Positions 31,560-42,440 of a stretch of DNA of 64,000 bases are shown in pieces (position 1 is the stretch's first letter; the number at the start of each line of letters is the position of its first letter). The translations under genes and the position numbers were made by a program. Source of the DNA: Ariolimax columbianus (taxonomy: Eukaryota > Mollusca > Gastropoda > Stylommatophora > Arionidae); contig JAVGWX010000012.1 of NCBI GenBank assembly GCA_036924085.1, forward strand, positions 29,659,979 to 29,723,978, given 5' to 3'. The notes below the pieces were generated by a model. It was not told where the DNA came from. It searched no databases and saw only the letters and a program-made list of their open reading frames with translations.

Positions 31560-33600
31560 CAGAGTTATCGTAAACCCGTCTTGTTGCAAACCAGAATCGT
31601 CAAGTCACGCTGTTGTAAACTAGAGCTGTTGTTAGGTCACGCTGTTGTAAACTAGAACTGTTGTTAGGTCACGCTGTTGTAAACTAGAACTGTTGTTAGG
31701 TCACGCTGTTGTAAACTAGAACTGTTGTTAGGTCACGCTGTTGTAAACTAGAACTGTTGTTAGGTCACGCTGTTGTAAACTAGAGCTGTTGTTAGGTCAC
31801 GCTGTTGTAAACTACAGCTGTTGTTAGGTCACGCTGTTGTAAACTAGAGCTGTTGTAAACTAGAGCTGTTGTAAACTAGAGCTGTTGTTAGGTCACGCTG
31901 TTGTAAACTAGAGCTGTTGTTAGGTCACGCTGTTGTAAACTAGATCTGTTGTTAGGTCACGCTGTTGTAAACTAGAACTGTTGTTAGGTCGCGCTGTTGT
32001 AAACTAGAGCTGTTGTTAGGTCACGCTGTTGTAAACTAGAACTGTTGTTAGGTCACGCTGTTGTAAACTAGAACTGTTGTTAGGTCACGCTGTTGTAAAC
32101 TAGAGCTGTTGTAAACTAGAGCTGTTGTAAACTAGAGCTGTTGTAAACTAGAGCTGTTGTAAACTAGAACTGTTGTTAGGTCATGCTGTTGTAAACTAGA
32201 GCTGTTGTAAACTAGAGATGTTGTAAACTAGAGCTATTGTTAGGTCACGCTGTTGTAAACTACAGCTGTTGTTAGGTCACGCTGTTGTAAACTAGAGCTG
32301 TTGTTAGGTCACGCTGTTGTAAACTAGAGCTGTTGTTAGGTCACGCTGTTGTAAACTAGAGCTGTTGTTAGGTCACGCTGTTGTAAACTAGAGCTGTTGT
32401 TAGGTCACGCTGTTGTAAATTAGAGCTGTTGTAAACTAGAGCTGTTGTAAACTAGAGCTGTTGTTAGGTCACGCTGTTGTAAACTAGAGCTGTTGTTGGG
32501 TCACGCTGTTGTAAACTAGAGCTGTTGTTAGGTCACGCTGTTGTAAACTAGAGCTGTTGTTAGGTCACGCTGTTGTAAACTAGAGCTGTTGTTAGGTCAT
32601 GCTGTTGTAAACTAGAGCTATTGTAAGGTCACTTTGTTGTAAACCAAAGCTGTTGTAAACTAGAGCTGTTGTAAACTAGAACTGTTGTTAGGTCATGCTG
32701 TTGTAAACTAGAACTGTTGTTAGGTCATGCTGTTGTAAACTAGAGCTGTTGTTAGGTCACGCTGTTGTAAACTAGAGCTGTTGTTAGGTCACGCTGTTGT
32801 AAACTAGAGCTGTTGTTAGGTCATGCTGTTGTAAACTAGAGCTATTGTAAGGTCACTTTGTTGTAAACCAAAGCTGTTGTAAACTAGAGCTGTTGTAAAC
32901 TAGAACTGTTGTTAGGTCACGCTGTTGTAAACTAGAACTGTTGTTAGGTCATGCTGTTGTAAACTAGAGCTGTTGTTAGGTCATGCTGTTGTAAACTAGA
33001 GCTGTTGTTAGGTCACGCTGTTGTAAACTAGAACTGTTGTTAGGTCATGCTGTTGTAAACTAGAACTGTTGTTAGGTCATGCTGTTGTAAACTAGAGCTG
33101 TTGTTAGGTCACGCTGTTGTAAACTAGGGCTGTTGTTAGGTCACGCTGTTGTAAACTAGAGCTGTTGTTAGGTCACGCTGTTGAAAACTAGAGCTGTTGT
33201 AAACTAGAGCTGTTGTTAGGTCACGCTATTGTAAACTAGAGCTGTTGTTAGGTCACGCTGTTGTAAACTAGAGCTGTTGTTAGGTTACGCTGTTGTAAAC
33301 TAGAGCTGTTGTAAAACTAGAGCTGTTGTTAGGCCACGCTGTTGTAAACTAGAGCTGTTGTTAGGTCACGCTGTTATAAACTAGAGCTGTTATTAGGTCA
33401 CGCTGTTGTAAACTAGAGCTGTTGTTAGGTCACGCTGTTGTAAACTAGAGCTGTTGTTAGGTCATGCTGTTGTAAACTAGAGCTGTTGTTATGTCACGCT
33501 GTTGTAAACTAGAGCTATTGTAAGGTCACTTTGTTGTAAACCAAAGCTGTTGTTATGTCACTTTGTTGTAAACCAGAGTAGTTGTAAGCCCTCTGTGTGG
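31560..33600. repeat. 32-bp/16-bp minisatellite, about 2 kb
   Basis: The main unit combines gttaggtcacgctgtt with gtaaactagagctgtt (32 bp). In places the 16-bp half tagagctgttgtaaac runs alone. A marker block (gagctattgtaaggtcactt) at 32615, 32839 and 33512 shows a 224-bp (7 x 32) block duplication. Degenerate copies continue on both sides (from about 31370 and to about 34120), marking an old, larger array. Confidence 0.95.
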
Positions 33601-33812
33601 TAAATCTGTGTTATTGTAACCCAGACTTAACACAAGCTCACGTCCTTGTAAAATCATGTTGTAAACTGAGTTGTAGACCCCTATTAAAAGTCCTTGTTTC
33701 CTTAAATTGGTAATATGGTCAGCTTGTGACTGTGTGTGTGTTGGCTCACTTGCCTGTGTGTATGCTTGTATGTGTGTGTATTTGTGTATGTGTTTGCGTG
33801 TGTTTATACGAG

Positions 33813-33816
<4 letters not shown>

Positions 33817-33855
<39 letters not shown>
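33817..33855. repeat. (AT)n microsatellite
   Basis: About 18 AT dinucleotides following a GT-rich stretch. Confidence 0.95.
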
Positions 33856-33859
<4 letters not shown>

Positions 33860-33862
<3 letters not shown>

Positions 33863-34425
33863 TGTAGACTTGGTCTGCCTAGTACAATATAACCATAATT
33901 TATACTGATGAGCTGGTTTCCTCTTTTGCAGCTAGTGTGTTTGTTGTTCTGGTTGTCTGTTAAAATCTAGCGTTACTGTAACATTGGCTTGATTTTTTTT
34001 CATCTAGAGATGATTCTTGACCGTCTTCGTTCCCCGTCAACACATCTTCTACTGCTGATAATGAAGTTAGAAACACGTGTGTTGTTTTTGTTTGTTGTAA
34101 GCCCGTTTTGTTGTGAATACGTGATATTGTTAGACGTATATTGCTGTACAATTGATGTTGTTCATCTACATATGTGCCTCTTGGTCTTCCTAGTGTCCTA
34201 TAACCAGGTCTGTTATATTAGTGCAGAAGTTTCTTGCCGTCAGCTAAGTATGTTGCTTTCTGTTATTGACGTCTTGAATTCTGGAATTCAATCAGGCAGT
34301 GCCTAATGTCGGGTAGCCATAAGCTATCGTTGTGTTCTTCACATTCATCATCAGGTCAACCTTCAAAAGGTGTCGACAGTGTCATCCATGGTTTTCTTTG
34401 GGGCTCAGATTTGGCTATTGGTAGT
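33860..34425. other. No recognised gene
   Basis: T-rich sequence with decayed gttgtaa words from the upstream array. The 105-codon frame at 33989-34306 has no recognisable motif. Confidence 0.4.
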
Positions 34426-34552
34426 ACGTTTGTGGGTGGGCTCCTTGTGGGTGGGCTCCTTGTGGGTGGGCTCCTTGTGGGTGGGCTCCTTGTGGGTGGG
34501 CTCCTTGTGGGTGGGCTTCTTGTGGGTGGGCTCCTTGTGGGTGGGCTCCTTC
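34426..34552. repeat. 15-bp minisatellite, about eight units
   Basis: Unit gtgggtgggctcctt, nearly perfect, giving Val-Gly-Gly-Leu-Leu in the plus frame. High identity points to recent or ongoing slippage. Confidence 0.95.
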
Positions 34553-34559
34553 TTGCTGT

Positions 34560-35320
34560 TTACTAAGACTGATGGAATGCCATCTTTGGGGTGTTCAGCG
34601 TTATATTATTATATTAATAATAATCGACGTCATTGTTTCCTAGGCAGACCCATAGGTGCTAAATCTCTTTTAATATAAGGCGTAGTGTGTGGCTGATTAT
34701 GGTTTTTCTGTAACCCGATGGTTGTACAAACTCATGATTCTTTCTTTAAGGCTTCTTCCTGCTCTGCTCAAGTCGGATTTGTCAACTGCAGAGTCTGCAT
34801 TTAAAGTTACTCATTGATCCACATAGAAACATCCACCCGTATCCATATCCAACGACCATACTACAACTGTTATCAGTGCCATTTCGTGAACTCTTGAACA
34901 GTGAGATCTTTTGTTGGGAAAACTGAATGTCTCTTTCTTCAACCATGGATTTGTTCTTGAATGATGGGTTCTAGGCATTTGAACATGCCCCATTTATTTT
35001 AGCACCACTTTTTCTGCCTAAATCATACGTACTACGGAAAGCCTTCGGCTACCATGACGTATTAACCAGTACGTGGATGCGTGTGAGCGTCTGTATGTAC
35101 CTATGTTAGCTATGACGATCTCAGAGGTCAGTTCAACCAAAGAAATGGAAGGGCCTCACCCTGAGGGCGCGTATGAAATTGTGTGAGAGGGTCATTGTTG
35201 GACAGAGTAAAATGAAACACGTGTGAGGAAAGACGAGCGAGGAGGGGTGCTTCAGTTGATTCTTTAGGTCTGCTGCTGGATAACGAGACTTTCAGATCTG
35301 TTTTTCGTACACTTTACTTT
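34560..35320. other. No recognised feature
   Basis: Apparently unique sequence without supported coding regions. Confidence 0.4.
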
Positions 35321-35324
35321 ATCT

Positions 35325-35645
35325 GATGTACTTGAGACGTTTCAACCACGCTTTTCCTGATCGTCGTGAGACGTTTGAACCACGCTTTTCCTGATATATT
35401 TGAGACGTTTGAACCGCGCTTTTCCTGATCTACTTGAGATGTTTGAACCACACATTTCCTGATCTACTTGAGACGTTTGCACCGCGCTTTTCCTGATCTA
35501 CTTGAGACGTTTGCACCGCGCTTTTCCTGATCTACTTGAGATGTTTGAACCACACATTTCCTGAACTACTTGAGCTTTTGAACCACACATTTCCTGATCT
35601 ACTTGAGACGTTTGAACCACGCTTTTCCTGATCTACTTGAGATCT
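35325..35645. repeat. 34-bp minisatellite, about nine units
   Basis: Units contain cttttcctgatctacttgag and acgtttgaacca. One unit is shortened at about 35570. Confidence 0.9.
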
Positions 35646-36030
35646 TATTCGGGGGGACAATTGTAATCGATTCAGACCTAGCTTCACGTTACCCTGGTCA
35701 CTGGAACTAATTAAACGTTTTATCGATAGAGCAATCCTCACTTCAACCAATGCAAATTTACCGTGTCATAAAGCCACCTTATCCCCCGTACAATTCATTA
35801 TTTCCCCTTTTCACATGGAAACAAAAATAAACTTGAAAACCGATTCTTTCATTAATAAAACATGGTTATTCATTTGTTGCATAATGTAGTCGTTCTCATC
35901 ATGTATCTTCTAATCTAATTATGAGTAAATTCTCTAATCACTTTCTGACAATTAGCTTGCTTAATCTTTCGTACATTTCTCATACGCGCGAGGTTGCCAC
36001 TCTTGTATTGCATATAGTGATAATTGTTAT

Positions 36031-36155
36031 ATTCTTCTTCTTCTTCTTCTTCTTCTTCTTCTTCGTCTTCCTCTCCTCCTTCTACTCCTCTTTCTCCTTC
36101 TTCTTCCTCTTCCTCTTCCTTCTTCCTCTCCATCCTCCTTCTTTTTCCTCTTCTG
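36031..36155. repeat. TTC/CTT-rich tract
   Basis: Twelve TTC triplets followed by interrupted pyrimidines. It abuts the reverse SINE at 36165, so it may be the extended tail region of that element. Confidence 0.85.
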
Positions 36156-36164
36156 TTTAAAAAA

Positions 36165-36378
36165 AAAAAATCCAGTCACGCAATGTGGCGCATAGGAAAT
36201 AAAGTTTTAGGCCCATATTATTTTGTAACATGCGGCACTTAGTGGATGATGTGGTCAGCATCACGCCGGCCGCCTTTACTTCCTGGACTGAAAACCATTT
36301 CCGCCACATCTGGTGAATGAACCCAGGGCCACTCAGGTGCGAAGCTAGTGCGCTAACAACTGCGCTACGCGGCTCCCC
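36165..36378 (-). mobile_element. tRNA-derived SINE (GTAGCGCAGTTGTTAGCGC box A)
   Basis: Minus strand: box A tagcgcagttgttagcgcac, anticodon-arm-like tagcttcgcacctgag, box B ctgggttcattcacc at proper spacing, then a tRNA-unrelated body (gtggcggaaatggttttcag). This is the clearest tRNA-like head in the window. The C-terminal part of the 411-codon minus frame 36157-37392 is simply this SINE read through from the adjacent array. Confidence 0.85.
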
Positions 36379-36424
36379 TCCTCTTTTGAGTACGTCCCGA
36401 AAAGAATGGAAGGAGTTGGGCGTT

Positions 36425-38245
36425 GGGGCTGTTGTTTGAAGCTGCTGTTGTTTGAAGCTGCTGTTGTTGTTTGAAGCTGTTGTTGTTTGAAGCTGCTGTT
36501 GATGTTGTTTGAAGTTGTTGTTGTTTGAAGCTGTTGTTGATGTTGTTTGAAGTTGTTGTTGTTTGAAGCTGCTGTTGTTGCTGTTTGAAGCTGCTGTTGT
36601 TTGAAGCTGCTGTTGTTTGAAGCTGTTGTTGATGTTGTTTGAAGTTGTTGTTGTTTGAAGCTGTTGTTGTTTGAAGCTGTTGTTGATGCTGTTTGAAGTT
36701 GTTGTTTGAAGCTGCTGTTGTTTGAAGCTGCTGTTGTTTGAAGCTGTTGTTGATGTTGTTTGAAGTTGTTGTTGTTTGAAGCTGCTGTTGTTGCTGTTTG
36801 AAGTTGCTGTTGTTTGAAGCTGCTGTTGTTTGAAGCTGTTGTTGATGTTGTTTGAAGTTGTTGTTGTTTGAAGCTGTTGTTGATGTTGTTTGAAGTTGTT
36901 GTTGTTTGAAGCTGTTGTTGTTTGAAGCTGCTGTTGATGCTGTTTGAAGTTGTTGTTGTTTGAAGCTGCTGTTGTTGTTTGAAGCTGCTGTTGTTTGAAG
37001 CTGTTGTTGATGTTGTTTGAAGCTGCTGTTGTTTGAAGCTGCTGTTGTTTGAAGCTGTTGTTGATGTTGTTTGAAGTTGTTGTTGTTTGAAGCTGCTGTT
37101 GTTTGAAGCTGTTGTTGATGTTGTTTGAAGTTGTTGTTGTTTGAAGCTGTTGTTGTTTGAAGCTGTTGTTGATGCTGTTTGAAGTTGTTGTTGTTTGAAG
37201 CTGTTGTTGTTTGAAGCTGTTGTTGATGTTGTTTGAAGCTGCTGTTGTTGTTTGAAGCTGCTGATGTTGTTTGAAGCTGCTGTTGTTGTTTGAAGCTACT
37301 GTTGTTTGAAACTGTTGTTGATGTTGTTTGAAGCTGCTGTTGTTGTTTGAAGTTGGCAGTGTTGTTGTTTGAAGCTGCTGTTGTTGTTTCAAGCCGCTGT
37401 TGATGTTGTTTGAAGCTGTTGTTGTTCTTTGAAACTGCTGTTGATGTTTGAAGCTATTGTTGTTAATGTTTTTTGAAGCTGCTGTTGTTTGAATCTGCTG
37501 CTGTTGTTTGAATCTGCTGTTGTTTGAAGCTGCTGTTGTTGTTTGAAGCTGTTGTTGTTTGAAGCTGCTGTTGTTGTTTGAAGCTGTTGTTGTTTGAAGC
37601 TGTTGTTGTTTGAAGCTGTTGTTGTTTGAAGCTGCTGTTGTTGTTTGAAGCTGGTGTTGTTTGAATCTGCTGTTGTTATTTGAAGCTTCTGTTGATGTTT
37701 GAAGGTGCTGTTGTTGTTTGAAGCTGCTGTTGATGTTGTTTGAAGCTGCTGTTGTTGTTTGAAGCTGTTGTTGTTTGAAGCTGCTGTTGTTGTTGTTGTT
37801 TGAAGTTGTTGTTGTTGTTTGAATCTGTTGTTGTTTGAATCTGCTGTTGTTGTTTGAAGCTTCTGTTGATGTTTGAAGCTGCTGTTGATGTTTTTTGAAG
37901 CTGTTGTTGTTTGAAGCTGTTGTTGTTTGAAGCTGCTGTTGTTTGAAGCTGCTGTTGATGTTGTTTGATGCTGTTCTTCTTTAAGCTGCTGTTGTTGTTG
38001 TTTGAAGTTATTGTTGTTGTTTGAAGCTGTTGTTGTTTGAAGCTGTTGTTGTTGGAAGCTGTTGTTGTTTGAAGCTGTTGTTCTTGTTGTTTGAAGCTGC
38101 TGTTGATGTTTGTTGAGGCTGTTGTTGATGTTGTTTGATGCTGTTCTTCTTTGAAGCTGTTGTTGCTGTTGTTTGAAGTTGTTGTTGTTGTTTGAAGCTG
38201 TTGTTGTTTGAAGCTGCTGTTGTTTGAAGCTGCTGTTGAGTTAAC
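36425..38245. repeat. GTT/TTTGAAGC array, about 1.8 kb
   Basis: Units of 15, 18 and 21 bp built from ttgtttgaagctgctg. Since all lengths are divisible by three, minus-strand frames stay open (36157-37392, 37676-38254, 38008-38271) and read Gln/Asn/Thr/Ser-rich (SFKQQQLQTT). Blocks with gttgatgttgtttgaag recur every 60-120 bp. No start context, splice signals or flanking domain suggest a real protein. Confidence 0.9.
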
Positions 38246-38299
38246 CCTTGACAATGTTTCTTCAGTTGCAAGTTACTGTTGCTCTTCTTACATCCCGTA

Positions 38300-38625
38300 G
38301 TTATCGAAAAGGCACGACAAACTGCGTTAGATGCCTTCCCACCTTTCTACCCTGCGGGTTACATGTTTACGGAAAGGCTTCGGTGGTAACCCTGAGACAA
38401 AATCTGCATCCTATGCTATCTCCAGTCGTCTCGATGAATGTCTTGCCACTGGCAAAATGTAGCTTAGGCTCTGTGAGTGAGGTTGACAAAAGGCGCAGTT
38501 TCTTCCTCACTTTAATCCAAATCTCCGCGCAAGTCACCCATTTCAGCGGACACAGCAAGAGATCCGACTGTCCACACGGCTGAACAAAGAGAGTGGTCTT
38601 CATCACTTGTGATGGACAACTATTC
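38300..38625 (+). mobile_element. SHP SINE, longest copy, with 3' hairpin
   Basis: Decayed tRNA-like head (gcgttagatgccttcc and gcgggttac), body words tctccagtcgtctcgatgaa, tgtcttgccactggc and gcgcaagtca. The 3' end has hairpin catca-cttg-tgatg (38601-38614) and ggacaactatt. Relative to the 9.5-kb copy the hairpin carries a paired G-C to A-T change. Confidence 0.7.
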
Positions 38626-38689
38626 TTACATCCCGAGGCGTACTTGAGAATATGAACGGGAGGCCTGCTGGTTGTAGTACAGCGCGTGT

Positions 38690-38850
38690 CACCTAGCCAC
38701 ACTAGGGATTACGGTGTCGATTCTCACCCTGTTGACCAGGTTGCTGTCACGCTGCCTGTTTTTAGGAGCGCGAACGAGAACATGAGGTAAGGTCTGGATA
38801 ATTATGCTTCACCTGACATTCTTCACCTGACTCTGTCTACTCTTCGCCCC
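38690..38850 (+). mobile_element. Dispersed repeat D3, copy leading into the 45-bp array
   Basis: The core gaccaggttgctgtcacgct and gagcgcgaacgagaacatga match the copy at 44.95-45.16 kb. The tail (ttcacctgac, ctgtctactcttcgc) is the template of the following array. Confidence 0.6.
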
Positions 38851-39205
38851 CACCTTGATCAGTATATTTTACCTGACATGTCTACTTTTCGCCACCACCT
38901 TGATCAGTATATTTTACCTGACATGTCTACTTTTCGCCACCACCTTGATCAGTATATTTTACCTGACATGTCTACTTTTCGCCACCACCTTGATCAGTAT
39001 ATTTTACTTGACATGTCTACTTTTCGCCACCACCTTGATCAGTATATTTTACCTGACATGTCTACTTTTCGCCACCACCTTGATCAGTATATTTTACCTG
39101 ACATGTCTACTTTTCGCCACCACCTTGATCAGTATATTTTACCTGACATGTCTACTCTTCGCTCCCACCTTGATCAGTATATTCCACCTGACCCTGTCTA
39201 CTCTT
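38833..39205. repeat. 45-bp minisatellite from the D3 tail, about eight units
   Basis: Near-identical units containing gatcagtatattttacctga and tctacttttcgcc. They begin within and continue the tail of the D3 copy at 38690. The two forward frames (38855-39355, 38878-39297) are period-15 artefacts. Confidence 0.92.
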
Positions 39206-39920
39206 CGCTCCATGTGGAGGCTACTACCAACCTCATCTTGCAGAACCCATTTCACCAAAAACCACCAACACATAATCACTCGAAGTGCTTTGCTTAGCAC
39301 AGGCTTCCTGAAAAGAGCCAATTGCAGTATTGGTCCTACGCACGGACTAGAGTGAGAAAAGAAGATGCTGATGATTCATGACATGACAGGGCAAAGTTCT
39401 GCAAGTCAGTAAGCCACAGAGTATATTGTTTGTTGTTAGTGTTAGCGAGCTACTACTCCCACAGCGTTCTGTGTTGTTGTTGTGCGCGCGTTCCTAACTA
39501 ACGATTTGACACCAGAGACTGGCGGCTTTGTCGGGTTGAAAGTGTGGATATACTCAGTTATATCGTGGCCGGCGGGCGCCTGGCTACGGCTAATGTGTCC
39601 GTTGAGAGTGTATTATGTACAAGAGACGGATGAATTTGGTTAAAGTTGTGCTTTTTGCGTATTTTGATGATTCTGTTTATGTACTATCAAAAGTAAGGTA
39701 AGGTAAGTGATATGAAATTTCATCATATTTGTCGTTAACTTCATCGTCTTCGCCATCATCTTCGTCAGAACAGTTATATTTATTTCGAGCTACGCGTACT
39801 GAGTTTTTCACACTTGACAAGTTTTCTGTACTAGCAGGTTTCAGAGGTTTTTCTTTCATACCGGAATGTACTGATGATAAAGACATTGGTGCTCCTCGCG
39901 GTAGTGCAGTGGGTTTGATT
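39206..39920. other. No recognised feature
   Basis: Apparently unique sequence. The 90-codon minus frame 39677-39949 contains an acidic run and overlaps the SHP fragment; no family is recognised. Confidence 0.4.
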
Positions 39921-39998
39921 GTTCGTCCATCACTTGTGATGAAGACCACTCTCTTTGCTCATCCATTTGGAATATGTTCGGTCAGTCGAGGGTGCATG
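39921..39998 (-). mobile_element. SHP SINE 3' fragment
   Basis: The plus strand reads gtccatcacttgtgatgaag then accactctctttg, the reverse complement of the 3' end at 38590-38620, including the hairpin (39928-39941). Only the last about 70 bp are present. Confidence 0.65.
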
Positions 39999-40129
39999 AG
40001 ACCCAGTTTTGGTCTGGAAACATCTTTGACCGTGTGGACACGGACTGTTCACTTCACCTCAAGGTTTTATTTAACAAGCTTTCTCATGCCTGTTTCCGCT
40101 GTGCAGTGTAAGTCTGCTCAGTAATCGCA

Positions 40130-40235
40130 GCATTATAGGGACCACATCGGTGATCCTCACTTCATTGGCCAGATCGCTGTTACACAGCCTGTTTCCAGGT
40201 ATAAACATTGATATGACGTGGATGTCTGAGTCAGC
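40130..40235 (+). mobile_element. Dispersed repeat D3, short copy
   Basis: tcctcacttcattggccaga followed by tcgctgttacacagcctgtt matches the D3 core at 45.0 kb (tcctcacttcattgaccaga). Confidence 0.55.
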
Positions 40236-41057
40236 CTGTTTCTCTTGACCCTGCCATTAACCTGTGCAGAGTTAGATGACTGTTAAAGCGCTTGCCTCTA
40301 GTTACAAATGGACATATCTCGAACTCTGGTCTCGAACCATGCGACTTTATCTTATTATTCTGTTATTTTTAAATAATACGGTCACTTCAGTAGACGACGG
40401 TTTCTTGCCTGTACCGATACACTTTGTGTAGTCTTACAGTGGTTTGTTCAAGTTGTTGTTCGCCCGCCCGTGTTAAAGTAGGATGTCTCTTATGTAATCT
40501 GTCCAATTGCTATGTGCTTGTTATCGTGTCCTGTAGTCCGATTTGCTTGTGTTGTAAACATGTGTTTATTGTGCAATCTCTTTCGGTGACCGAACCATAT
40601 TATTATTACAAGCTTTTATTTACTCGACACGACCATTGTCCATTTGCGTGAACTTCCATTTCTCCTATTTGAACAAATATCCCCAAAACCTGAAGAGCTA
40701 AAATTATGTACACAGCCTCTACTAGTGTGATCTGTAAATCAAATTTTGACGGACCCTTGTATACAACAACAAAAGAACCACCAATTCACCAGTTCATCAA
40801 ACAATAAAATTTAAATAAGGGCAGCTGTTCTACAGTTCCAAAAACAAAAACAATGTTTTAGTTTAAATAATCAGACAAACGTAGGCAAACATTACTGATC
40901 GGACAGTGTTAGTCTGGAAGAGGAGACTACAATCTGGTTAGGCAAAACATACTTAACTTAACGTCTTTACACTGGTTTAGAAAACACACAGCCAGTTAGG
41001 CGCCATATATAGCTGCTCTTAACAAACGGAATGGAGAAAGGTACAAATAACTGAATT
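40236..41057. other. No recognised feature
   Basis: Apparently unique AT-rich sequence. Confidence 0.4.
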
Positions 41058-41285
41058 TTGTCCGGACAGCGGCCTTTAAGCCTACTCGTTTCGATTTCCT
41101 ACTGCCAGGGAATTTTTTATGTGCTCGACACTGACCACGGGTGTCCAATCTCATTACCTAGAGATCAGGGGCCATTTTGCCCGAAGATCCACGTGAAAAA
41201 AATCCCGGTCTCCACCGTGATTCGAACACGCGACCTCCGGCACCCGAAGCAGACACCTTACCTCGATACCACTTAGTCCTCCACT
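41058..41285 (-). mobile_element. tRNA-derived SINE, same family as 29.5 kb
   Basis: Minus strand: box A tggtatcgaggtaaggtgtc, then tgcttcgggtgccggagg, box B gtcgcgtgttcgaatcacgg, body cggtctccaccgtgatt (plus sense) and gtttcgatttcctactgcc. Better preserved than the copy at 29.49 kb. Confidence 0.8.
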
Positions 41286-41439
41286 TTTTTAAAATCCTTT
41301 AAATCTTCTTCAAACTTAGTATACCTTTGGTCTGTGCGAATGTGGGTGTGTCATTGTCACGAATTGGAGAGTCTTCTGCCTTAGCTAATTTAGAATATAA
41401 TGTTAGTGGCATCTTAAGACGTGATCTTGGTTATGTTAG

Positions 41440-41625
41440 TTACCTATCACAAGCGATGATGTCGAGACCATCAGACGGTTTTGTCTTGATGATGTAACTT
41501 GCGCTGTATTTGTATTATAGTGGGGAACTAACTGCGTTGGTCATCAGCCTCACTCTCGGGTCCCGAGCTACATTGGGCCAGTGGCAAGACATAAAGTCAA
41601 GACGACTGGAGGTAACTCGTATGAA
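41440..41625 (-). mobile_element. SHP SINE, reverse copy
   Basis: The plus strand carries caagcgatgatgtcgag, cggttttgtcttgatgatgt, aacttgcgctgtattt and aagacgactggaggtaac, aligning with 9.52-9.70 kb. The hairpin has a G-T wobble (tatca-caag-cgatg at 41445-41458). The head is missing. Confidence 0.75.
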
Positions 41626-41809
41626 GTGTTGTAGTAGCAAAAGTATTGTCTACGTAAAACACTGGATGAATTGGCTGGTGAATTCTCAGGGAATTCTCTC
41701 AATGTGGCAGTAGCCTTCTTCGCGTTTCTGTCACACATATATATTCTTCAACCTTTGATGAATTGGCTAATGGCGCCAAAGATGTAAATATTAATGAACT
41801 GACACCAGC

Positions 41810-42195
41810 CAGCCACTGACTGAAATCAACCACTGACACCAGCTAATCACTGACAGAAGCCAATCACTGAAACCAGCTAATCACTGACAGAAGCCAACCA
41901 CTGACACCAGCTAATCACTGGCAGAAGCCAACCACTGACACCAGCTAATCACTGACAGAAGCCAGCCACTGACACCAGCTAATCACTGACAGAAGCCAAC
42001 CACTGACACCAGCTAATCACTGACAGAAGCCAACCACTGACACCAGCTAATCACTGACAGAAGTCAACCACTGACACCAGCCAGCCACTGACAGAAGCCA
42101 ACCACTGACAGAAGCCAACCACTGACAGAAGCCAACCACTGACACCAGCCAGTCACTGACAGAAGCCAACCGCTGACAACAGCAAACCACTGATA
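41810..42195. repeat. 34-bp minisatellite with 17-bp halves
   Basis: Alternation of cactgacaccagctaat and cactgacagaagccaac, about 11 full units plus runs of the second half alone (42080-42130). The minus Trp/Ser/Val-rich frames are artefacts. Confidence 0.92.
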
Positions 42196-42440
42196 GCTGA
42201 ATGTTTGCATCAAGATCAGTCCTCCAACTGGCCGCCCTGGAAACAGACTGAACCCCTGCAGCATGATTATAAAATCGATGATCAAAGGCACATTTATTTC
42301 CAAAAATGCCGGGCTGAAATCGGATATGATGGTGACAAAGACTTAGATATCGCAGCCTTACTGCAAACTTGGACACAAAGGTCTTTTTAGCACAAACGTC
42401 GAAGAAGAAGAAGAAGAAGAAGAAGAAGAAGAAGAAGAAT
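42196..42440 (+). mobile_element. Possible GAA-tailed short retroelement
   Basis: The sequence ends in about 13 GAA triplets (42399-42438) after acttggacacaaaggtcttt. The segment tatcgcagccttactgcaaa with cttggacacaa resembles S360 (tatcgcagccaagctgtaaa). It may be a distant S360 relative using the same tail type. Confidence 0.4.

Noticed and set aside
36157..38271. Minus-strand ORFs of 411, 192 and 87 codons rich in Gln, Asn and Thr
   Set aside because: They are translations of 15/18/21-bp repeats, overlap in different frames, and the 411-codon one runs into a tRNA-derived SINE at its C-terminus.
39677..39949. 90-codon minus ORF with an acidic stretch
   Set aside because: Overlaps a SINE fragment and has no recognisable domain.
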